Below are positions 17,116 to 26,218 of a DNA stretch of 64,000 nucleotides, piece by piece. Numbering within the stretch: position 1 is the stretch's first letter; each line of letters opens with the position of its first letter. The notes beneath the pieces are model-generated. The model searched no databases and was not told the DNA's origin. It saw only the letters and a program-made list of their open reading frames with translations. Both the position numbers and the translations under genes were made by a program. The stretch is from Parvicella tangerina (GTDB lineage Bacteria; Bacteroidota; Bacteroidia; Flavobacteriales_D; Parvicellaceae), in the NCBI RefSeq assembly GCF_907165195.1, contig NZ_OU015584.1, positions 2,170,001 to 2,234,000 on the forward strand, in the 5' to 3' direction.

Positions 17116-20100
17116 TTAAAAGTTCTCCAGATCAACGGGACGAATTACCCCCATCCATTTGATCACTCTCTCGCATCCTCCCGGCTCCTGAACGTGAATT
17201 AGATACATGCCACTGGCAATCGGAATACCCACATGGTTCTTAAGGTCCCAGTCCACACTAGTAACTGGACTGTCCTTCGTAAAGGATCGAACTAAGGTTC
17301 CTTGTGTATTATAAATCCTGATTGAACATTGATCTGGTAAGTTCACAATCTTTACGAGATTATCGAGACGGTCAAACTCATAGTTTGAATAACAATAATA
17401 GGGGTTTGGAACTACATTGATCATCTGACAAGCGCTATCCAAAGCAAGATCATCATTGGTGTGTGTTGCCATTTCATCCATAGTGAATCTGTAAAGTGGA
17501 AACCAATCATTCTGGCTGTTTAACACAGAAGTTGTATCTGTCAGTCGGTGCGGTTCATTCGAATGTCTTTCATAAGCACTAGTTGTTCTAATATGCATCT
17601 TAACATCCGATGATATAAAAGCGTAAGGATCATCTCGGTCACTTAGTTCTGCAGAAGCCGATAAAGCAGGGTATCCAACCCATGCTAATCCCCTCCATGT
17701 ATCTCTCTTATTTGCATTTGATGGATTTGCTATTAATCGGTCATAAATGTTGAACCCTCCGTCATAAGCTCCAAGTTGTTTATTAAAATTTGACATTGAA
17801 GAAGCATGCTTCCTCAAATTTTGGAAAACGTAGATGTAATGCTTCCCGCCAAACAACACATCTCCGCCACCCGAATAAATATTTGAAGTTGGGTTCCAAA
17901 GCATGTCTCTCCCTCTTTCATTTCCTAACCATGAGTCTTCACCGAACGCCATATTCAATCGTTCCCCAGTAGTTACATCTATTGCATAGCCAGGGAACCA
18001 ACTCATTCCATACGGCTGCAAACCATTGAAATCTCCTTCGTTGGGTTTGTATCCTTGTTGTCCGACTTGCTTACCATTTTTATCTTTTGAAGGCATCAAC
18101 TTAACACTACCTTTCTCTGTTGCGCCATCCCAGGAAAGATAAACATTGTCTTGAGTTTCAAGAACTGGTACTCGCGTCCATTTTGACTTGTCTGAGGTAA
18201 TTACAATGTCTACACTAGGCGAACCCTTTAAATCAATTTCATTGACGTATATATTGTAGAATGAACTAGGAAGTGGCATGTGATCACAATCTCCTGTTCG
18301 AACTAGGGAAGCGGGGGCCCACATTCCATCTAATACCGTTTCAAACACTTCATCTGCATCAATAAATCTTTCGTTTTGAGCATTTAGAACTACTTTTCTA
18401 TCATTCCAAAATGATGGGTTTTCTGAACATATTGCTCCAGAAGGGTCGTTACCGGGGTCCTCATCTGATGTTCCAGAGGCTATCCAATTTAAAGGTCCAT
18501 TTTCGTCTGCATGACCAATCGTTGTTAACCATCTTTTTGATGAATCTACGAAAACCATGTCATGATAAAGCAGTTCAGTACCATAGTATTCGTTTTTCTT
18601 TATTTCATCATGAACGTACTGTTCAATGCTCACCGAAATTCCCCATTCAGGTATTATCTGTTCATTTCCCACAGTGATCGTTCTTTCTGCATCTATAGAG
18701 GTGGTTTCTCCCTTATACGTTCTAAATATCGTCCAGGTGGCATTGTTTACATCCTTGGAAGACAAGTCTGCTCCAATCTCTGAATTAAATGCTAACGTAT
18801 ATTCACCAGCGGCAACATTTAAGGGGTCTACAACCTTAATATCAATTGGACCTGCACCATAATCAAAAGTGACGTTGTCTGGCGTATATTCATTGACAAC
18901 TCTTGCCTCCGATTCTTCGGTTAAGAAAACAATATTTCTTCCGTGTCCCCTACCTTCAAATTGTGTTATTCTTGGACCAAATCCATACTCAACCAATTGC
19001 TGCGTTCCCCCTTGTTCAGGTGTTGGGATATGCGGTATTACGGTAATATACTGTATTGCTCCTTTAGAACCTTTTCTACTCGGCAGGTAAGGCTTATCCT
19101 GACCTTGACCACCAGGAGTATACGTTTCATAATTATTATAAGCATAAGCAATAGCCATGAAATGGTATTTCTTATGATTAACAAGACGTTTATTTGTTCC
19201 TTGGGCAAAAGCATCTTCAAGGATTCTAAAAGAATGTTTTATCCCACTATCCTGACCATCAACCATCTCCGTTGCCACAGGATAACCAAGGTCTTCATCT
19301 TCGATGTAATTAATGATCTGTCCTACTCCATCTTTTATATCACACTGTCCCACGAGTCGAGCTTTCTCTGTATCATATAATTGATCTGGCCCCACTTCAG
19401 TATTCTTAATTTGATAGAGTTGGTAACCTTGAAATTTGTATGTCGCTGAATCAGGCGAAACATCAAGGGCGAGTATCGTATGATCAACTTCTTGATAATC
19501 TTCTGGTTGATTCACATAATTACTTCCTGAAATGTTGCTTTGTTCATTAGATAAGTAAATAATAGCCTCTTGATCCAACTCTTGAGCTGTAAGATCCGGA
19601 GCATTTGGACCATTAAGAATCCTGAAACAGTTATCAAACAGCGCCTGTGCTTTGTCATCTGCTTTTAACATGAGTTCTACCGAATGGGCTGCGATCCCCG
19701 TATTTGTCTTGCCATACACCACGCCAACCGTGATATTATTCAGTGCTCCAGGCTCAAGAGTAAATGGACCAGCAGCCTGAACCCATCTTCTATCTCCTGG
19801 AGAACCCGTTTCATACCATGGATACGGTGATGCCTGAATTCCACCTGTTGCCCAAAATAGCGAATCCGATGCTCCAGGAAAGCAATAATTCGTAGGAATA
19901 GCACCTCCGTTCCCTGATCCACCGTAGGTAAATGGAGTACCATCCCTCCATAAACCTGTCATGTAGTTGTAATAATCATTGTAGGTATCGGGGTCTCCAT
20001 ATATATTGCTGGGTAAAGTTCTGTCATAATAAACAAACCTTTTCATTCCCATTCTTTCGTTGTCTATAATACCATCACCGTATCCAAGACCTAAACCATC

Positions 20101-21276
20101 GTAAGGAATACCATCTTGTGCAAGAGCTGTTGGCACATCGGTCGTTAGTGGGTTATCCAAACCATCATTGTCTTGATAAGGCCCCTCAAAAAAGTCGATC
20201 CCAATAGCTGGCTGATTGGTTGCAATTGGGTGTGGACAAGGACTATTACTAGTTGAAGTATTGATCCCATTATAGGCATATCCTACTCCTCTGGAAACAT
20301 CACAGCCAACATAGTCATTATCAGAACAGCCGATGTCGGGATCCGCATAGACCGCAAAATAAGTCTCCGTAAGTCGCTGGGTAGATCGGTTTACCAATTC
20401 ATAATTGAAAAAGGTCATATTGTTAACTTCATCATTTGTTGCAAAAGCAAAAGCTTGCGCCCTTATTTCCATTCCGATAGGGTCTCCCTGTGATTCCGTG
20501 TGAATATTTCCCTTATCATTAAAGATCCACCACATCGTGTAATCTCCATACAAAGTTACTTCTCTTGAACTCTTGCAATCTACCTCATTATTCAGATCGT
20601 AATAAGGATAATCTCCGTCAAGTGGATCATAGACACCATTTTCGTTTAAATCTTTGAAAGGAGCTAAATAAAAGTCCTGAAAACGACCTACATCACCATG
20701 TGCAGGCCAGTTTAATATAGTTGATGGAATCGAGTAATTCTCGTACTCAGGACATGTTTTACAATTGAACCAAGCCACAAACTTCTCTACCTCAGCTCTT
20801 GTGATAGTAAAAAATTTATCATATTCTGAACAAACATCTGGTGTAATTTCCGCAGGGCCAAAATCTTTTGTGCCTTCTGAAATATCTCCTGTGCCAGGTA
20901 TAACAGTTAATGGTCCTGTCCAGAAATCATTCCCCTGCCTGAATTTCAAAGCAGCTACCTTAAGTTGGTTATTAACATCCTTTCCTCCCATCCACAAAGC
21001 TCCAGCATACATCAAGTATTCATCTGAACCCTTTGGCACCTCATAAGCTGCTTGATTACTACTCCGATCTTGCCACATCGAACCACCTGTTTCAATGAGT
21101 GCGCTAACATTATTGTACTCCATAAACTTTGAGGCGATTGAGGGAGAACAATTGGCTGCCTTTGCCTGTAAGGAGTTTGAATGAGTTGCAGATAGATTCA
21201 CCTTTTCAGGGTCAATCGATGCAAAAGAAAAGGAATAAAAAAGAGCCGTTAAAAATGTCAGGTAAAATGCTTTCAT
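17116..21276 (-). CDS. Very large exported protein with FlgD/T9SS-like C-terminal domain
   Basis: 1386 residues. A signal peptide (MKAFYLTFLTALFYSFSFAS) precedes a long extracellular region with many Trp, Asp and Gly residues. It includes a calcium-loop-like segment DLNENGVYDPLDGDYPYYD near residue 210 and several TYNDYYNYMTGLW and GPFTLEPGALN type segments. The C-terminal 90 residues begin with INVVPNPYYCYSNYE and continue with IRIYNTQGTLVRSF and GIPIASGMYLIHV, a FlgD-Ig or T9SS-like sorting domain. This architecture is common among large Bacteroidota surface proteins of unknown role. Neighbouring lon on the same strand is separated by a terminator. Confidence 0.7.
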   Translation of the reverse strand: MKAFYLTFLTALFYSFSFASIDPEKVNLSATHSNSLQAKAANCSPSIASKFMEYNNVSALIETGGSMWQDRSSNQAAYEVPKGSDEYLMYAGALWMGGKDVNNQLKVAALKFRQGNDFWTGPLTVIPGTGDISEGTKDFGPAEITPDVCSEYDKFFTITRAEVEKFVAWFNCKTCPEYENYSIPSTILNWPAHGDVGRFQDFYLAPFKDLNENGVYDPLDGDYPYYDLNNEVDCKSSREVTLYGDYTMWWIFNDKGNIHTESQGDPIGMEIRAQAFAFATNDEVNNMTFFNYELVNRSTQRLTETYFAVYADPDIGCSDNDYVGCDVSRGVGYAYNGINTSTSNSPCPHPIATNQPAIGIDFFEGPYQDNDGLDNPLTTDVPTALAQDGIPYDGLGLGYGDGIIDNERMGMKRFVYYDRTLPSNIYGDPDTYNDYYNYMTGLWRDGTPFTYGGSGNGGAIPTNYCFPGASDSLFWATGGIQASPYPWYETGSPGDRRWVQAAGPFTLEPGALNNITVGVVYGKTNTGIAAHSVELMLKADDKAQALFDNCFRILNGPNAPDLTAQELDQEAIIYLSNEQSNISGSNYVNQPEDYQEVDHTILALDVSPDSATYKFQGYQLYQIKNTEVGPDQLYDTEKARLVGQCDIKDGVGQIINYIEDEDLGYPVATEMVDGQDSGIKHSFRILEDAFAQGTNKRLVNHKKYHFMAIAYAYNNYETYTPGGQGQDKPYLPSRKGSKGAIQYITVIPHIPTPEQGGTQQLVEYGFGPRITQFEGRGHGRNIVFLTEESEARVVNEYTPDNVTFDYGAGPIDIKVVDPLNVAAGEYTLAFNSEIGADLSSKDVNNATWTIFRTYKGETTSIDAERTITVGNEQIIPEWGISVSIEQYVHDEIKKNEYYGTELLYHDMVFVDSSKRWLTTIGHADENGPLNWIASGTSDEDPGNDPSGAICSENPSFWNDRKVVLNAQNERFIDADEVFETVLDGMWAPASLVRTGDCDHMPLPSSFYNIYVNEIDLKGSPSVDIVITSDKSKWTRVPVLETQDNVYLSWDGATEKGSVKLMPSKDKNGKQVGQQGYKPNEGDFNGLQPYGMSWFPGYAIDVTTGERLNMAFGEDSWLGNERGRDMLWNPTSNIYSGGGDVLFGGKHYIYVFQNLRKHASSMSNFNKQLGAYDGGFNIYDRLIANPSNANKRDTWRGLAWVGYPALSASAELSDRDDPYAFISSDVKMHIRTTSAYERHSNEPHRLTDTTSVLNSQNDWFPLYRFTMDEMATHTNDDLALDSACQMINVVPNPYYCYSNYEFDRLDNLVKIVNLPDQCSIRIYNTQGTLVRSFTKDSPVTSVDWDLKNHVGIPIASGMYLIHVQEPGGCERVIKWMGVIRPVDLENF

Positions 21277-21329
21277 ATAAGCGGTAATTTAGTTGGTTTG
21301 AATTAGGAATTTAATTCAGTTTTATCCAA

Positions 21330-21361
21330 CAAAAAACAGCCATTGAGCCAACGGCTGTTTT
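21330..21361 (-). terminator. Rho-independent terminator after lon
   Basis: On the minus strand AAAACAGCC and GGCTGTTTT form a 9 bp stem around an 11 nt loop, with the T tract continuing into the flank. It lies 24 bp beyond the lon stop and separates lon from the next gene. Confidence 0.8.
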
Positions 21362-21384
21362 CAATGCTTGTATGGTCAAGCTGA

Positions 21385-23808
21385 CTACACCAACGCAATA
21401 TCCAATACCTCTATCATTTCTTTAACGTAGTGAAACTTCAAGCCTTCTAGATATTTCGGGTTAATATCCTCTACATCCTTTTGATTCTTTTCAGAGAGTA
21501 TAATCTCTTTGATATTCGCTCGTTTTGCTGCTAATATTTTCTCCTTTATTCCTCCCACAGGAAGTACTTGACCTCTTAAGGTAATCTCACCAGTCATCGC
21601 TAAATATTTCTTGACTTTTCTTCCAGTAAGTTTACTCGCCAGAGCAGTTAGCATGGTTACTCCGGCAGATGGACCATCTTTGGGGGTTGCTCCCTCAGGA
21701 ACGTGGATATGGAAGTCCAAATTCTCAAAATCAGTATCCTCCAGACTGATGTGATGCGCATTTGCTTTGATGTATTCTAAAGCGATCACTGCGGACTCTT
21801 TCATCACATCTCCCAAGTTTCCTGTTAAGGTAAGCTTTCCCTTTCCTTTATTCGTACTACACTCTACAAAAAGAATATCACCGCCTACCCTTGTCCACGC
21901 CAAACCGGTAACTACTCCCGTCACATTATTGGTTTCATATTTAGTTTTAGCATGACTCGGACCGAAGATATCCAACAGGTCTTTAATCGCTATTGATTTT
22001 TTATACGTTTCTTCTAAAGCTATTTGTTTAGCGCGATGGCGAACCAACTTAGCAATTCGCTTTTCAAGACCTCGAACACCACTCTCACTTGTGTACTCTT
22101 CAATAATCTTTTCAAGGACCTTTTCTGGCACTTTCAGATCTGATTTTTTCATTCCGTGCTCATTCAATTGCTTAGGCAGCAAATGCTTCTGAGCTATTTC
22201 TATCTTTTCCTCAACTGTATAACCATTCACTTCAATGATCTCCATACGATCTCGAAGAGCAGGTTGAATCGTACTCAAATCGTTTGCCGTAGCAATGAAC
22301 ATTACTTTAGAAAGGTCATAATCCAACTCTACATAATTATCATTAAATGCAAAATTTTGTTCAGGATCCAACACCTCTAATAGTGCAGAAGAAGGATCAC
22401 CGTGATTACTTCTTCCCAGTTTATCGATCTCATCTAAAACAAACACAGGATTATCTGATTCCGCCTTCTTTATATTATTAATTACTCTTCCAGGCATTGC
22501 TCCAATATAGGTTTTACGATGACCTCGTATTTCAGCCTCATCGTGTACCCCTCCAAGAGACATTCTCACATATTTTCTACCGATCGCTTCAGCAATTGAC
22601 TTTCCTAATGAAGTCTTACCAACACCAGGAGGTCCGTACAAACACAAAATAGGTGACTTCATGTCTCCTTTCAACTTCAATACAGCCAGGTATTCGATTA
22701 TTCTTTCTTTCACCTTTTCTAAACCCGAGTGATCTCTGTCAAGAATTTCCTGCGCTTTCTTTAGATTAAACTTATCCTTGGTATAAACACCCCAAGGTAA
22801 ATCCAGCAAAAGTTGTAAATAGTTAAGTTGCACACCGTATTCAGCTCCCTGCGGATTCATTCTTCCCAGCTTATCTAGTTCCTTATTGAAGACATCCGCT
22901 ATTTTTGCTGACCACTTCTTTTCAGCCCCACGAGCTTTCATTTCTGTGATCTCTCGCTGAACAGGGTTTTCTCCTAGTTCATTTTGAATTTCCTTTAACT
23001 GCTGGTGAAGAAAATACTCTCGTTGCTGCTTGTCCAGATCCGTTTTAACCTTTGACTGAATATCATTTTTTAATTCGAGCATCTGCAATTCTTTGCTCAA
23101 GTATTTTAATAAATGCTCTGCCCTTTTGATCAAATCCTGCTCTACCAGCAAACGTTGCTTTTCTTCAATCTCAGCCTGCATGTGGCTAGCAATGAAATTC
23201 ACCATAAAAGTTGGACTCTCAATATTCTTGATGGCAAAAGAGGCCTCTGTTGGAATATTAGGTGACTCTGTAATGATCTTCAAAGCCATGTCTTTAATCG
23301 AATCCATGATCGCATGCATTCGATTATCCATTTCTACGCTTCCAGTATCTTGAAAAGTAGCCACCTTAGCCAATAAATAGGGTTCTTCAGAAACTAATCC
23401 CATCAATTTACAGCGCTGCTTTCCCTGAATAATGGCGGTAGAAGTGCCGTCTGGCATTTTCAGTAATTTTAATATTTGCGCCACGGTACCCACCTCATTC
23501 AAATCATTGTAGGTGGGTTCTTCTACGTCCCCATTCTTTTGAGATACTACAGCAATCTGTCTTTTATTATTGTATGCATCTTGAATAAGTTTAATAGACT
23601 TATCTCTTCCAACAGTTATTGGCATTACTACCCCGGGAAACAAAACATTATTCCTGAGAGGAAGAATTGCCAACTCTTCAGGCAGTACCTCATTGTTCAT
23701 TTTTTCCTCGTCTTCAGAAGATAACAAAGGAATAAACTCGGTACCATCTTCGATCCCACTCGCTATTATTATTGATTTTTTACTCTTATCTGATAAATAG
23801 TCACTCAT
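21385..23808 (-). CDS. lon: ATP-dependent protease Lon (endopeptidase La)
   Basis: 807 residues from the ATG at 23808 (MSDYLSDKSKKS), preferred over an in-frame ATG 15 codons upstream because that extension lacks family similarity. An N-terminal LON substrate-binding domain (LPLRNNVLFPGVVMPITVG) is followed by a coiled region, the AAA+ module with Walker A GPPGVGKT and Walker B VFVLDEIDKLG, and the C-terminal protease with the catalytic Ser in PKDGPSAGVT and the Lys in GGIKEKILAAKRA. It degrades misfolded and short-lived regulatory proteins in the cytoplasm. The length is normal and all catalytic residues are present. Confidence 0.95.
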   Translation of the reverse strand: MSDYLSDKSKKSIIIASGIEDGTEFIPLLSSEDEEKMNNEVLPEELAILPLRNNVLFPGVVMPITVGRDKSIKLIQDAYNNKRQIAVVSQKNGDVEEPTYNDLNEVGTVAQILKLLKMPDGTSTAIIQGKQRCKLMGLVSEEPYLLAKVATFQDTGSVEMDNRMHAIMDSIKDMALKIITESPNIPTEASFAIKNIESPTFMVNFIASHMQAEIEEKQRLLVEQDLIKRAEHLLKYLSKELQMLELKNDIQSKVKTDLDKQQREYFLHQQLKEIQNELGENPVQREITEMKARGAEKKWSAKIADVFNKELDKLGRMNPQGAEYGVQLNYLQLLLDLPWGVYTKDKFNLKKAQEILDRDHSGLEKVKERIIEYLAVLKLKGDMKSPILCLYGPPGVGKTSLGKSIAEAIGRKYVRMSLGGVHDEAEIRGHRKTYIGAMPGRVINNIKKAESDNPVFVLDEIDKLGRSNHGDPSSALLEVLDPEQNFAFNDNYVELDYDLSKVMFIATANDLSTIQPALRDRMEIIEVNGYTVEEKIEIAQKHLLPKQLNEHGMKKSDLKVPEKVLEKIIEEYTSESGVRGLEKRIAKLVRHRAKQIALEETYKKSIAIKDLLDIFGPSHAKTKYETNNVTGVVTGLAWTRVGGDILFVECSTNKGKGKLTLTGNLGDVMKESAVIALEYIKANAHHISLEDTDFENLDFHIHVPEGATPKDGPSAGVTMLTALASKLTGRKVKKYLAMTGEITLRGQVLPVGGIKEKILAAKRANIKEIILSEKNQKDVEDINPKYLEGLKFHYVKEMIEVLDIALV

Positions 23809-23980
23809 AATCTTTCTTTTATACGTCAAACTGTCACGTTTATTTCTATTCAACTAATCTTGTCTTAGACAGATCTCAAATAATCTCCTAACTCACAATT
23901 AGTTACAGAATTCATCAATTGACTTCATTTAAATTTTTCAAAACTTGTGCCATTACTTACTTTTGCCATAATTACAGTTT

Positions 23981-24625
23981 ATGAAAGCACATATATTTGA
24001 CATGGATGGTCTTTTGATCGACTCAGAGCCATTCTGGAGAGCGGCAGAGATCAAGGTCTTTTCCTCTTTAGGTATTCCATTTAACGAGGAAATGTGTCGT
24101 CAAACCGTTGGAATGAGGATTGACGAAGTGGTCAACTACTGGAATAATGAGTTAGCGTTGAATATGCCAATTCACTCAACCGCAAATAACATTGTAGATG
24201 AACTCATCAGCCTAGTAAAACGTGACGGTATCGCTCTACCTGGCGTATACGCAACCTTAGAAAACCTTAAAGCTAACGATCGAAAAATTGCTTTGGCATC
24301 CTCTTCTCAAATGAGAATCATTGAAGAAGTCACTGAGAAATTGAACATTCAAGATTTCTTCAGTGTACTTCATTCTGCAGAATTTGAAAAGTACGGAAAA
24401 CCATCTCCAGATGTTTTTTTAACCACTGCAAAAAAACTTGGTGTATCACCAATGGAATGTGTGGTATATGAAGATAGTAAAAACGGCATGAGAGCAGGAA
24501 TAGCGGCAAAGATGAAGACGATCATAATCCCAGAATTCCCTGAACCTCATCTCAGCTGGCATGACGAAGCAGATATTAAATGGAGTTCATTGGAAAAGTT
24601 TAGTCTAGAATTATCAGAAACTTAG
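23981..24625 (+). CDS. HAD phosphatase, HxpB/YniC type
   Basis: 214 residues. Motif I is FDMDGLLIDSEPFW (Asp7, Asp9), the cap carries VGMRIDEVVNYW, motif II is LASSS, motif III is KYGKPSPDVFL and motif IV is VVYEDSKNGMRAG. This signature fits hexitol phosphatase B (2-deoxyglucose-6-phosphatase, YniC), which removes phosphate from small sugar phosphates. A beta-phosphoglucomutase is less likely because the sequence lacks its conserved cap residues as far as I can judge. Substrate range cannot be fixed from sequence. It is divergent from lon. Confidence 0.75.
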   Translation: MKAHIFDMDGLLIDSEPFWRAAEIKVFSSLGIPFNEEMCRQTVGMRIDEVVNYWNNELALNMPIHSTANNIVDELISLVKRDGIALPGVYATLENLKANDRKIALASSSQMRIIEEVTEKLNIQDFFSVLHSAEFEKYGKPSPDVFLTTAKKLGVSPMECVVYEDSKNGMRAGIAAKMKTIIIPEFPEPHLSWHDEADIKWSSLEKFSLELSET

Positions 24626-24730
24626 ACTAAAACACATGCAAAAATAAAGAAGAGCAATATTTTGCTAGTAAAATACGGCAATTCAAAAAGTACACTCGTG
24701 ACTTTATTGGATTTTTAGAATCTTTCTGCC

Positions 24731-25729
24731 ATGAAAAGTGTTTTCGTATTGATATGTTTAATTCCTCAACTATTTCAAGCACAAATAAAAAATCTCGTAC
24801 TAGAAGGCGGAGGTGTAAGAGGTATAGCTTATGTAGGAGCAATTCAGGCTCTTGAAGAGTTTGATCAATTGCACTCAATAGAAAATATTGCGGGGACTTC
24901 AGTAGGTTCAATTGCTGCAACTCTACTGTGTATTGGTTTTAACTCACATGAACTTCAAGAAGAACTTTCTTCCATAAAAATTCAACAATTCAATGATGGG
25001 AGGGGCATATTCATTGGTGGAATTCATCGAACAAACAAACAGTATGGGTGGTACAAAGGAGAAAAATTAACAGATTGGATCAATGATTTAATTGAACAAA
25101 AAACAGGCTTCAAAAATCTCACTTTTGAGCAACTATCTAAAATGGCTGACACCAGTGAAACTTTCAAGCATCTATATGTCACGGCTACTAATTTAACGCA
25201 ACAACGGCCTGTTATAATCAATCACAATAGCTATCCCAACATGAGAATAGCTGATGCCGTAAGAGTTAGCACTTCAATTCCACTTTATTACTCTGCTGTA
25301 TTTGTAGATTCTTGTGGCAACCTCTACTCAAAACCTCCTAAGGATATTGCCGTTGATGTACTCTCCGATGGCGGTTTTCTGACGAATTACCCGATCCATG
25401 TTTTTGACGCCAAATACTCTATTGAACAAACCATCGGGCTGAGATTAGACGATAGTAATCAAATCAAACAGGACACTTCTGGTAAACATCAGTTAGCACC
25501 TTATGAGATCAATAATCTTGTGGATTATATCGGTGCATTCTATAATCTCGTGATTGAAAACTTAAATCGATGCGATCTTACACCAGAAGACTGGGAAAGG
25601 ACTATTTCAATTAGCACCTGCGGAATCGGACCAAGAGTCAAAAGGCTTTCTGAAGAGGAAGTTAACACATTGATAGTTGCAGGATATCATTCCGTGAAGA
25701 AATTTTTGTCCGATAATCAAAAGAATTAG
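24731..25729 (+). CDS. Exported patatin-like phospholipase
   Basis: 332 residues. A signal peptide (MKSVFVLICLIPQLFQAQ) directly precedes the patatin core: oxyanion loop LEGGGVRGIAYVGA, nucleophile elbow GTSVGS and the catalytic Asp in SDGGFLTNYP. The catalytic Ser-Asp dyad is complete, so it should act as an acyl hydrolase on phospholipids or other lipids. The signal peptide places it outside the cytoplasm, unlike the patatin at 57876-59054. No beta-barrel domain is fused. It is the first gene of a plus-strand series with short spacers. Confidence 0.8.
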   Translation: MKSVFVLICLIPQLFQAQIKNLVLEGGGVRGIAYVGAIQALEEFDQLHSIENIAGTSVGSIAATLLCIGFNSHELQEELSSIKIQQFNDGRGIFIGGIHRTNKQYGWYKGEKLTDWINDLIEQKTGFKNLTFEQLSKMADTSETFKHLYVTATNLTQQRPVIINHNSYPNMRIADAVRVSTSIPLYYSAVFVDSCGNLYSKPPKDIAVDVLSDGGFLTNYPIHVFDAKYSIEQTIGLRLDDSNQIKQDTSGKHQLAPYEINNLVDYIGAFYNLVIENLNRCDLTPEDWERTISISTCGIGPRVKRLSEEEVNTLIVAGYHSVKKFLSDNQKN

Positions 25730-25756
25730 TACCTTAAATCCATATTTCTTCGAGCT

Positions 25757-26218
25757 ATGGATAGTATCACTTACAAGAAATCCCAAACGGGTTGGATTTT
25801 GCTAGGTATTTTACCGATTGTAATGCTTTATATTTTCCTCTCCTATTATTATCAATGGGGAGATCAGCCACTTTCTTACGAATATATGCTGATCTTCATT
25901 GGTGTTTTTGGTTTTATTCTTCTTATCTTTTATAACCTTACCATTTACATTCAGGGAAAAACGATTCACGTTAAGTTCGGTATTGGCCTCATTCATATCA
26001 AAATCCCCATAGAGAAACTTCACGAAGCTAAGATGGTCAAAACACCCTGGTGGTATGGCTGGGGAATCAGAGTTACACCTCAAGGTATGCTCTACAACGT
26101 CTACGGTAGAGATGCCGTTAAAGTTAACTATACGGGGAAAGGGAAAACGAAAACAGTCTTACTAGGTTCAGCAGAACCCGAAGAACTGCTAAAACACATC
26201 AAACAGATCCAAAATTAA
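25757..26218 (+). CDS. Small membrane protein with PH-like domain
   Basis: 153 residues. Two hydrophobic helices lie at about 11-32 (GWILLGILPIVMLYIFLSYY) and 43-63 (YMLIFIGVFGFILLIFYN). A soluble C-terminal part follows with VKFGIGLIHIKIPIEKLHEAKMVKTPWWYGWGIRVTPQG. The IPIEKL(H)EAK and YGWGIR motifs are typical of small bacterial bPH2/DUF3093-like membrane proteins. Function unknown. The stop abuts the ATG of the next gene with no gap. Confidence 0.55.
   Translation: MDSITYKKSQTGWILLGILPIVMLYIFLSYYYQWGDQPLSYEYMLIFIGVFGFILLIFYNLTIYIQGKTIHVKFGIGLIHIKIPIEKLHEAKMVKTPWWYGWGIRVTPQGMLYNVYGRDAVKVNYTGKGKTKTVLLGSAEPEELLKHIKQIQN

Noticed and set aside
18943-19380. 145-codon ORF antisense to the large exported protein
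   Set aside because: Composition and position are those of a shadow frame; the minus-strand gene is long and continuous across it.
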